Positions 55,388 to 64,000 of a stretch of DNA of 64,000 nucleotides are shown piece by piece. Numbering within the stretch: the first letter of the stretch is position 1; each line of letters starts with the position of its first letter. The translations under genes and the position numbers were made by a program. The notes under the pieces were generated by a model. That model was not told where the DNA came from, did no database searches, and was given only the letters and a program-made list of their open reading frames with translations. Source of the DNA: Gambelia wislizenii (lineage: Eukaryota; Chordata; Lepidosauria; Squamata; Crotaphytidae); the NCBI GenBank assembly GCA_030847615.1, contig JAUMIR010000002.1:202785809-202849808 (forward strand). The letters run 5' to 3'.

Positions 55388-55752
55388 TGGAGTCCTTGTA
55401 TCGCTTTTTTGGAACACCCCTCTTACGCTGACCCATGGCGAGTTCAGCATAGAGTACTATTTTGGGGAGGCGATGGTCCTCCATCCTATAAACATGCCCT
55501 GCCCAGAGCAGCTGTGTTCTCAATATCATGGCCTCAATGCTGGTGATCCCTCCTTGCTCAAGGACAGCAACATTCTTCACATAGTCAGTCCAGTGTATAT
55601 TTAGGATTGTGCATATACAGCACTGATGAAAGTGCTCAAGGAGTCGTAAGTGTTGGTGATAGGTGACCCATATTTCAGACCCGTAAAGGAGAATAGACAG
55701 TACAATGGCTCTATACACACTGATTTTTGTGTTTCACCTGAGGCGAAGTATT
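55388..55752 (-). mobile_element. RTE-like LINE fragment lacking its 3' end
   Basis: Minus-strand frame 55718-55344 starts YRAIVLSILLYGSEIW, includes the RT/linker region and continues to KKRYKDS, after which it runs into family K sequence. The C2HC finger and (GA)n end are missing, which is unusual because target-primed retrotransposition copies normally keep the 3' end. Confidence 0.8.
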
Positions 55753-56261
55753 AGTATAACGTTAGCAAAATGTGTGGGCCAGTCTTGCATCTTGGTTTAG
55801 GCCAGATATATATTTGCATCTCCAAAAGCTATGGGAGCATGATACATATGTTGTTAAAAGTTTTGTTTGTTGATGGGGTCCAAGAAGGGCCTGAGGTAGA
55901 GCTTGGGAAGTTATTTTTTCAAAAGTAATTTGTTCCATTACTCATTGCAGTATTTAAAAAATAACCTGTTGCTGATACGCATTACAATAGTGTGGGGAAA
56001 TGTATTTGTTACATTGCCTATTGCACTGATCTTTACATCCCCATTACTTTCTGTTGCTTTTTTTTTTTTGAGAGTAGGAGAACAGTACTGAGAAAGCCAT
56101 AAAATAGGAAAATATTCTTTCAAAATGTCCCTTAAAATACTCTTAAAGGTAACTTTTAAAAATAACTCAAAACTGTGGGTCAGTTCACCAATAAAGCTCT
56201 TTGTTGTTACTTTGTTATTAAAAGGAGTTTGATTTGAAAAGTTTTGAAAGTTTTGAAAATA
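55753..56261. other. No recognised gene or repeat
   Basis: Unassigned, AT-rich. Confidence 0.4.
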
Positions 56262-56393
56262 CAGTAGGCCCCCCCATATCCGCAGGGGTTCAGTTCCCCG
56301 ACTCACAGTGGATATCGGAAACCGCAGATAACAGCGGATGCCATTGAAAATAATGGAACTTCTGGTTTAAAATACCATAGAATTGCCTTGGAC
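56262..56393 (+). mobile_element. Tigger-like MITE, family A, right-truncated
   Basis: Left end CAGTAGGCCCCCCC with TA before it; matches the family to 'aattgccttgga' and then stops at a junction with family E sequence. Confidence 0.7.
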
Positions 56394-56565
56394 AAGGCTT
56401 CCCTTTTTCATTGCCGGGGACAAGCCGCCAATAAAAAGTGACGCCTTACTCATGGCCGCGCTATGCCCCTGGAACAATGAAGGACAATGTCGTCTGATAA
56501 TTTCACCCCTTCCTGTTGTGCTAGCGATTTTCTGATGTGATTTTTGCCGCATCTGATAATCTCCT
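56394..56565. mobile_element. Family E MITE, right half
   Basis: Right end 'catctgataatctcc' preceded by E-like 'gacaagccgccaataaaaag' and 'gtcgtctgataatttc'. The left end is missing at the junction with the family A fragment. Confidence 0.55.
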
Positions 56566-56979
56566 TAGTTGTTACTTTGCTTTTCAAAGGTAGTTTGTTA
56601 CACCCTGATTACTACCACCACTGGTAGAAAACAAGTAGTTCCAGGTAATTATAATACATGTGACTTCTTATATCCAAGCTCTGACCTGGGGAGGGGCACA
56701 TATGGCTGTAAGGGACTGCCTATGGGGTGGATGATTTCCACCTCTTGGCTAAACAGTATTGAGTCAGATGGACCAATTGCATAGGGCAGCTTTTCTCTGT
56801 TCATCCCTAAGTGCCAGGTAAAAAACCCAGCTGGACTGAAACCTCACAGCATTTCAAAAGTGCTGTGTTGAGATGCTGGGTTTATGGGGGGCGGGGGGGA
56901 GACTGTTAACTACCATCTGCCTGGACTGATTCAGAGACAAAATACAAGACAGGCCATGTCCAGTGTGTTTTATGTTCAA

Positions 56980-57770
56980 GGGCTCATCTGCACTGGCCAA
57001 AATACACTGGCTTCCTGCTGGTGTATTCCGGCCCCAGATCAGGTCTGTTGCTCCCCTGTTACCTGCAGGAAATGAGATGGAGCCCTCATGGACACACCAG
57101 CCCATCTCTGCAGCCACTGCCATCCATGTCGCACTCTCCCAAGTCAGGAAGGAGGCCCACAGCACGTGGCCAAGGTCCCCTGCATGTCAGCAGCCTTGGT
57201 CACATGCTGCAGGCCTTGTTCCTGGCTTTGGAGAGTGTGACAAAGGACTTTTTTGGATGGTCCAAAATAACGCAAGCAGCCTCGTCGCGTTGCAAGGCTG
57301 CTGCGCTGCAGAGCGTCGGTTTCGGATGACGCTCTCCCTTGCCGGTACTGTTGCGGTACCGCAGGGAGATTTGAGCGTCATATTTCGTTGGTTTTTACTC
57401 ACGAAAGTTGATTGTGATTAAAAGCCAACGAAATATGACGAAAAATAATGACGAGTCTGCTTGCGTTATTTTTGATGCATCCGAAAAAGTCCAAAGATGG
57501 TGGCAGAGGCGGCTGCAGAGATGGGCTAGCATGGCGGTATGGACTCCTGTGGTCCCATAGGGCTCAAGCCACTTTTTCCCTCAAGGAGGCAGTTTTCCCC
57601 AGGTATTTTGATGAAATGGTTTAATGGGCTTTACCCTGCCCCCCCGTCTTTGCCCCAGGTATCATCTGAACTCCCTGGGGGCAAAGTGGGGCAAGAGCCC
57701 TGCATCATTTGGACTGCAGGGCTATAAGATGGGGGGCAAGACAGGGTAAATAGCCTGTCTAAACAAGCCC
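56980..57770. mobile_element. MITE, family F, with nested MITE
   Basis: Ends GGGCTCATCTGCACTGG and 'ctgtctaaacaagccc', followed by TAA (CAA on the left). The family G element at 57245-57492 is inserted in it. Confidence 0.65.
57245..57492. mobile_element. Harbinger-like MITE, family G, nested
   Basis: 248 bp with terminal inverted repeats of about 42 bp (about 36 matching) starting GGACTTTTTTGGATG and containing 'aaaataacgcaagcag'. AAA flanks both sides. A second stem-loop (57379-57441, 21-bp arms with one mismatch) lies in the middle. Only one copy is seen in the window. Confidence 0.75.
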
Positions 57771-58328
57771 TAAGCAACAGATAGAGTAACTGGACCAAGT
57801 GTACAGGACACACTACAAAACAAGCTAAACACTAATACAAGATATCCTGATGGATCATTGTAATGTACTGATGAAAGAAAAGACAATGGGTATGGAAGGA
57901 AATATCAGACTGAAGAGCTTTTTAAAGGCACGGACAATTTTCACCTCCTAGCCCCTCCGTTTTCACCTTGGCACATTATAGCATACTGGAAATGACATCA
58001 TGTCATTGCCACTCACCATTTCCAGCCAGGTTTTGGCTACCACAAAGGGTTGTGGGGATTGGGGAGCCAAACCACTGTGTTTGCTGTTTTAATGTGTTTG
58101 GGGCAGTTTGGGCAGAAAATTGCCTGAAAATCTCTCAGAAAAAAATGGGGAGGGAGTTCAGGGGTGTTTGGGGGACTGTAAAAGTGGGGTCCTATATTCT
58201 TCTCTATCCCTGTTCAAAAATAACTTATTATGTTGAGTCACTGGGTGAGCAAAGTCAAAGGGCATTAGATCTGATGTGGCCAGTATTGTCGTCCTTGTTG
58301 TTATATGTCAGCCATTCAAGCTGGCATA
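57771..58328. other. Unassigned; possible old repeat at 57965-58200
   Basis: 57965-58200 shares blocks with 18190-18440 in reverse ('ccatttccagc...ggttttggctacca'). Otherwise nothing assignable. Confidence 0.35.
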
Positions 58329-58582
58329 CAATAGGACCCCCGTATCCACTGATTCATGATCCAATGATTCCATTATCCACGGGACACAAAACAGCAAATC
58401 TACCATAGAGTCTTCCTAGAAAATATGTCCTCCCTAGCCATTTTCTATGTCCTCCAAGGCAACTCTATGGTATTTTAAACAGGAAGTCCCATTATTTTCA
58501 ATGGTGTTTGCTATTATCCATGGTTTTCAGTATCCACGGGGTCCCCCAGAACCAATCCCCAGTGGATGCAGGGGTCCTACTG
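58329..58582 (-). mobile_element. Tigger-like MITE, family A
   Basis: Reverse orientation relative to 862-1112; ends 'caataggacccccgtatcc' and 'gcaggggtcctactg', TA on both sides (58327-58328, 58583-58584). Confidence 0.85.
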
Positions 58583-58584
58583 TA

Positions 58585-59517
58585 CTTTTAACAGTAACTT
58601 GAGTGATCTTGTAATCCCCAAACCTTAGCTATATCCACTTCACTATTTCATCACCAAACTAAACTCCCTACTGCCTTTCACACCTGAATTAAGTAATGGC
58701 TGTGAGGGCAAATTCACACTTGATGGTGGCAATATGGAAGCCACCAAAAACTTTAATGGGTACCAGGTAAGTAGGTTCAAATTCATCACTTTTAAGCTCA
58801 GTTCTTCACTTGTAAAACTGAAATAATAGTCAACTGCCAGTGAAGCACCCTGCATATGTAACAAGTGCTATATAAACAACGTCTCAATTTAAAAATTGCA
58901 CAGACAATGAAGGAGAAAACTGAAGGGGTTTTCTCTCCACTGCTTGCTCTGCTCTGCTCTCTTCTTTTTCCTTTTGGATCAAAGTAAACAGAGGGGCCTC
59001 TAAGGTTTAAAATGTAATGTACCGGTAGTTCCCTCCCTCCAAGGTAGTAATTTGAGATTAATTATTGCAATGTACTGGTTTTATGGGTGTGTACATGTGT
59101 GACGGGAGTGCATGTGCAAGTTATAAAACCGGGGTGTGTTGTGGTTGTGTACTGACTGATGGGAAGCAGGCCCCACACATAGTTATGTTGTGTAAGCACT
59201 GCCACAGCCTCTGCTCCACCTCCTTTTCCTGGATCTGAAGTGCCCTATCTGCAGATGGGAGGGAAGGAGGGAGGGAGTCATTCACTTCTTGCTCAACCTG
59301 AATGGAATCAAAGCAAACTTGTTCTGGGAATATGCCAACCTGGAGAACCCAAGAGACCTAAAGAAGCAGAGGAGGGGATACCACATTCCCTAGGGAACAG
59401 AGCCAGTTTGTGGACCCTGGTGGGAAATGGCTGCTGCGGTCAAGGGATGTTTTCCTAATGTTCAGTTGCTGGCTAGAAAACCATTCCTGCAGATGGCTTG
59501 AAAAAACCTGGAAGCTC
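58585..59517. other. No recognised gene or repeat
   Basis: About 0.9 kb unassigned. Confidence 0.4.
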
Positions 59518-59518
<1 letters not shown>

Positions 59519-59555
<37 letters not shown>

Positions 59556-59935
59556 TTTATTTATACCTCGCCCCTCTGTTAAAACAATCGGGGCGGCTTA
59601 CAAAAATTAAAATACAATACAGATAAAATCCCCAAACACCCCCCACCACACCCTCCCCCATAAAAAAATATTAAACAATTATAAATTAAAACCAACTAAT
59701 CTAAAATCACAATTAAAAACAATAAATACAATAAGATACTATAAATGGCCAGTGGACTAAAAGAAGCCAGGATCCCCTGAGGCCGGGATCTAATTAGGAA
59801 AGGCCTGCCGAAAGAGATCCGTCTTTAGTGCTTTTTTAAAGCTACTCAGGGTTGTTATCTGACGGATCTCGTTCGGCAGGTCATTCCACAATTTGGGGGC
59901 GATTACCGAAAAGGTAATTCTGTGCTATCACCTCC
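59519..59935 (-). mobile_element. L2-like LINE, 3' end
   Basis: Minus-strand translation from about 59935 gives ITFSVIAPKLWNDLPNEIRQ, then LSSFKKALKTDLFRQAF: the last ~45 residues typical of L2/CR1-group reverse transcriptases. Then an A-rich 3' UTR, the 'aagccgccccgatt' hairpin and a (TTA)n end (59518-59552 on the plus strand as TAA). The coding part visible is in one frame but very short. Confidence 0.8.
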
Positions 59936-60067
59936 CAAACATTGCTTTTTAAAAATGTCCTTACCTAATGTGTGGATTATGATTGACTTCATACCTGCAG
60001 CTACTTTGCAGATACATCCCCTTTCCCCATTCTACCCTATCCCAGAAAAACTGATTGTGTACTTGTC

Positions 60068-60185
60068 ACAGTTCTCAGCCTTCGGACATCAGCTTCCAGA
60101 ACCCTACCTGGTATGGCTAACAGCAAGGGATTGTGAGAACTGATGTCCAAAACATCTGGAGGGCCAAATCGTGAGAAACACTCTG
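60068..60185. mobile_element. Palindromic MITE, family L
   Basis: 'tcggacatcagcttccagaa' mirrored by 'gagaactgatgtccaaaaca', then 'tctggagggccaaa'. Confidence 0.6.
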
Positions 60186-60417
60186 GTGTTTACCAAGTTG
60201 CCAATTAGATTTACTTTGGCCTCTGTAGCCTTATTTAAGGGTTATAAAGTTGAATAACTGGAGTGCTTTAACCCCACTACCTTCAGCACTGCTCTCCTCT
60301 TTAGAGAAATGTGAAGAGGAGGGCCTGCTCTAGCTATAGAGGTTCTCTCCTCAAGATTCAGAACCTAGAGGAGAGCCTTGGTGAACAGCCTCAATGGACA
60401 GAGAAGGCTCCCCTCTT
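60186..60417. other. No recognised gene or repeat
   Basis: Unassigned interval before the L1 end. Confidence 0.4.
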
Positions 60418-61650
60418 CTTATTTTTAATTTATTTAATTTACTTACAACATAAACAGATACATACATACATATACAAACATATAACACCAACATATACAT
60501 AGACATCTACATATACCTTCCAACCCCCCAACCCATACCCTCCCCCCCTTGACATATCCTCCCCTCCAGAACATTTCCCTGATTACACATATTTAAAATG
60601 ACTTCCCGCTTATCGATGTCAGATCCTATATAACTATACTTAAATTTATTATTGCTCCTCTCTTACAAAATATCCAAAAATATTACATTAAAATATACAT
60701 ATATAATATCCTATCTTCCGACTCTCCTTTCCTTGCTCACTTTAGTACTAATATCCATAGTAATTATTACTAAAAATCTAGTTTTTATCCTATCTAATCT
60801 CAGGACATTGCTACCAAGTCCTGTTTCTCTTTAGATACTAACTCTACTATAAACTTTACATAACTAATCTCTAAGACAGTCCTAACCACCCTTAACTCTT
60901 TCTTCCTATTATGGATATTAATTATTTATCCTGGTTTCTTCCCCAGTATCCACACGCTTATTTATCAAATCCAATTATATTAATCTCCCCTTCCTTATGT
61001 TTTATAAATTCTATAAATGGTTTCCATTTTCTAAGATATTTTTCTTTTGGGTTCCCTCTTACTAGATTTGTCAATTTATCTATATTGGCCAATTCCATTA
61101 CTTTTACTCGCCAATCTGACAGTGTAGGGATTTCTTTATCTTTCCATCTTTTTGCGAAATTAATTCTTGCAGCCGTAATTAAGTACGTTAAGAGGTCCCT
61201 ATGTTCTTTCTCCTTTTTATTTTCTAGCTTTATCATATTTAGTAGATACAGTTCTGGTCTTAGTCCTATTTCAAAGCCCAGTATATCCTCAATTTCTTTA
61301 TTAATTTTAAACCAGTATTTCCTAGACTTATCGCACTTCCACCACATATGGTAGAGGGATCCTATCTGAGATTCGCATTTCCAACAACTATCAGAAAATT
61401 TCGTATTCATTTTAGCTATACTGTGTGGGGTTAAATACCACCTGTACATCATCTTAAATTTTTTTTCCTTAAGATTATAACAACAAGTAAATTTTTGGCC
61501 TCTCTTCCACACATCTTCCCATTGTAGTAGAGGAATGCTTGCTCCAAAATCCTGTGCCCATCTAACCATACAATGTTTCACCTCTTCAGTGTCTCTCAGA
61601 ATGACACTGGAATAACGCATTCCCCTTGCCTGTGCATTTAGTTAATCCGC
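60418..61650 (-). mobile_element. L1 LINE, ORF2 C-terminus and 3' UTR
   Basis: Minus-strand frame 61620-60958 (220 residues) is the end of an L1 ORF2 protein (endonuclease/reverse transcriptase). Visible marks are MMYRWYLTP (57-65), CWKC (79-82) and YHMWWKC (90-96), the cysteine-rich C-terminal segment of L1 ORF2. No stop occurs inside. The 3' UTR (60420-60957) is A-rich on the coding strand and ends near 60418. The RT and endonuclease domains are absent; sequence upstream is replaced by a CR1 end at 61651. Confidence 0.85.
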
Positions 61651-61862
61651 TTCCACAGAATCACAGAATCATAGAGTTGGAAAAGACCACAAGGGCCATT
61701 CAGTCCAACCCCCTGCCATGCAGGAATAAACAATCAAAGCATTCCCGACAGATGTCCATCCAGTCTCTGCTTAAAAACCTCCCAAGAAGGAAAGTCCACC
61801 ACACTCCGAGGCAGTGTATTCCATTTCCTAACAGCTCTTACTGTCAGGAAGTTCTTCCTAAT
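61651..61862 (-). mobile_element. CR1 LINE, 3' end
   Basis: Reverse of the CR1 end: 'cagaatcacagaatcatagagttgg' at its 3' terminus (left), then 'gtccaaccccctgccatgc' and 'actgtcaggaagttcttcct' at right. It stops at 61862 where the poly(A)-like end of the next L1 begins. Confidence 0.9.
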
Positions 61863-64000
61863 GTTTTTTTTTAAATTATTTTTATTCATAACCAGTTTCA
61901 ATATACAACAATCATTAATAATAACATATCAAACATCAGAACAAGCAGCAGTGTGTGATCTCATTCCCTTTGTAACATTCTTATTTCCCTCTAAAATAGA
62001 CATGGTAAGTATTGTATATATTGTATATATTAACATTGCTTTAAGTTTATATATTGTATGTGTTTTATATACGTTTTACTTACACATTCTTATCTACTTA
62101 TCTGCTTTGATTATCTCCACTTATATTGTTTGTATATCTATATTCCCATTTAACTTAAAATCATACATTCTTTCGTTCATTCTGTCCTTTCATTCACCCA
62201 TCTTCTCCGTTCTCCTTCCAATCTAACTTCCTATCTGGCTTTCCCAACTTTTATGTCTTTGTATTTGCACATCTCATATTGTTATTCAAACAGTTGTATT
62301 TCATACATTTATTTCTCCTTTGTCATCACTCATTATTCTTGTTCATTTCAATTGCTTATTATGTGTGCTTTTCTCTTTCTCCTTTCCCCTTTATTTCACC
62401 CTGTTTTGTTTCTTCCTATTCTTCTTATTGTTTTAAGTCATTTTAAGTTTATATATTATAAATTAAATATCAAATTTATGCTTTTTAATATTTCATACTC
62501 CTAAATTATCTGTTACTTTGTTTCATCCAGATATGTTAAATGCATTGTTTATTTGTTTTCTTTTCCCTTTTCTTCTCTTTTTCTTTCTTCCCCTCTCTTC
62601 CCCACCTTCCTTTCTCTACCTTTGTTAATTCAATGTGAGTCTTAAAAGAATTTTCTTTGTAATCTTTGTGTGTGTGTGTGTGTTTCTTTTTTGTATATGT
62701 GTGTATGTGTGTTTTATATTTAACATTTTTCTGCTCCCTTACCTTCTTCTTTGTTTTTCTCCTTTATATCTGATTCACCATTAAGTTGTATTATGATTCA
62801 TTCTAGCTTCCATATATTCTGAAAGCATTCTCCAATCCAGCACAAATTTTTCTATGTTTTTTCCCTTGAGTAGCATTGATAGTTTATCCATTTCTACCAT
62901 TTCAAACAGCTTCTCCAGCCACTGGTCCATTGCTGGTAATTCTTTCTGTTTCCATTTGCTGGCATAGATTATTCTTGCTGCTGCTGTTATGCAAAAGATC
63001 ATTTTCCCATCTTGTTTTTTCTAAATCTTCTTCCATCATTCCCAATAAGAATATTTCTGGATTTAAAGGAAGTGTTATCCCTAGGATTGCTTTTATTTTC
63101 CTCTGTATTCTTTTCTAGTATTTCTTCGCCTCTTCGCAGCTCCACCAGAGATGAAAAAATGTTCCATTTTTGTTCTCACATTTCCAGCAATTTGGCTTTA
63201 TATTTTTGTACATTTTTGCTATTTTTTCCGGTGTTAGGTGCCACCTAAAGTACATTTTGTATACATTCTCCCTGATATTCTGTGACAGTATACTTCATTC
63301 TTTTTGTCCACATTTTTTCCCACTGATTTAGTTCTATCGAGTGCCCGATGTTGTGTGCCCAGTTTATCATGCTTTGTTTAATTATTTCTTCCTCAGTATC
63401 CCATTTCAATAGTAGTTTATAAAATCGAAAGATCATGCTTTTATTTCCAGTTTGAGTGATTTTTTCCCAATTTGACTTCTCCATTTCAATTCCCTCTAAC
63501 TTCGTATCTATCCTGTATCTCTCTTTTAGCTGCCTATATAAGTACCAGTGACAAGTAATGTTTTCTTTCTCCAATTCCTCTTGGGTTTTGATCCTACAGT
63601 TCTTTCCTTCTACCCATATAATATCTTTATATGAAATCCATTTGCCTGAAGGTACGCCTTCTCTGCTGTATAGCGCTTTGTGTGGTGATACCCATGATGG
63701 TGTTTTTGGGCATAATCTGTTTTTATGTTTCTTCCATACTTTTAGAAGCGATTTTCTAATAAAGTGATTGTTGAAATCTTTATTGATTCTATCTTTATTA
63801 TAAAACAGATATGCATGCCAGCCGAACCGGTTATTATCACCTTCTATTTTTAGTAATCTTTTATCTTCTAATGTAACCCAGTCTTTGATCCAAAGGAGAC
63901 AGCATGCCTCATAATAAATTCTTAGATTTGGGATGCTTAACCCTCCTCTTTCCTTAGCATCTTGTAGAATTTTCATCTTAACTTTAGGTTTTTCCCCTGT
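61863..64000 (-). mobile_element. L1 LINE, ORF2 C-terminal half and 3' UTR (decayed)
   Basis: Runs off the window on the right. Minus-strand frame 63976-63245 (243 residues) begins in the post-RT part of ORF2 with GGLSIPNLRIYYEA (11-24). The frame then breaks near 63265; the expected continuation, with FRWHLTP, CWKC and FFHLWW-type residues, is readable in another frame over about 63120-63265, and the final segment (ITAAARIIYASKW...) is in the frame ending at 62781. At least one frameshift and one stop therefore disable this copy. The 3' UTR (61863-62780) is A-rich and ends in an A tract adjoining CR1. Confidence 0.85.
62668..62720. repeat. (TG)n microsatellite in L1 3' UTR
   Basis: Runs of TG at 62668-62682 and again near 62697-62712. 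Confidence 0.7.

Overview
This window looks like squamate reptile (lizard) nuclear DNA, from intergenic space or a very large intron. The organism is inferred from the repeats: tRNA-headed SINEs with a Bov-B-like tail (Sauria SINE type), 5S-rRNA-headed SINEs with the same tail, Bov-B LINE fragments, CR1, L2-like, L1 and RTE-like LINEs, and a very rich set of short non-autonomous DNA transposons. I could not narrow the lizard clade. I found no host protein-coding gene, no rRNA or tRNA gene, and no CRISPR array. The only coding sequence I can defend is the decayed C-terminal end of retrotransposon reverse transcriptases (RTE-like near 9.9, 19.3, 30.3 and 55.6 kb; Bov-B near 12.9 kb; L2-like near 0.7 and 59.8 kb; L1 near 61.3 and 63.0-64.0 kb).

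Layout. 0-9 kb: L2-like 3' end, a Tigger-type TA-flanked MITE, a tRNA SINE, a minisatellite, a possible solo LTR, a second Tigger-like MITE, and a 90-nt hairpin. 9-20 kb: RTE-like copies (one inserted in an older CR1-like repeat), a Bov-B end, a CR1 end with a strange hairpin insert, and a palindromic MITE that carries a second MITE that in turn carries a 74-bp tandem array. 20-26 kb: a composite in which a ~1.2-kb element (family K) sits inside a MITE of another family, then a GC-rich MITE. 25-36 kb: SINEs, palindromic MITEs, an RTE-like copy with an open C-terminus. 36-46 kb: a MITE with a 72-bp inverted self-duplication, three closely related TA-flanked MITEs, a 5S SINE inside Bov-B, and a palindromic MITE split by a GC-rich minisatellite. 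46-60 kb: a hAT element with 8-bp target duplications next to a Harbinger-like MITE, a second family K copy fused to an RTE copy that lacks its 3' end, and nested MITEs at 57 kb. 60-64 kb: two L1 3' halves on the minus strand separated by a CR1 end.

How the parts relate. The window is a layered insertion record: several elements sit inside others, which gives relative ages. The SINEs share 3' tails with LINEs present in the same window (Bov-B tails on both Sauria-type SINEs; an L2-like tail on the other tRNA SINE), as expected of SINEs mobilised by LINE machinery. MITE family letters (A-N) are my own labels for groups of copies that I could match to each other inside this window; superfamily names rest on terminal repeats and target duplications, not on any database search.
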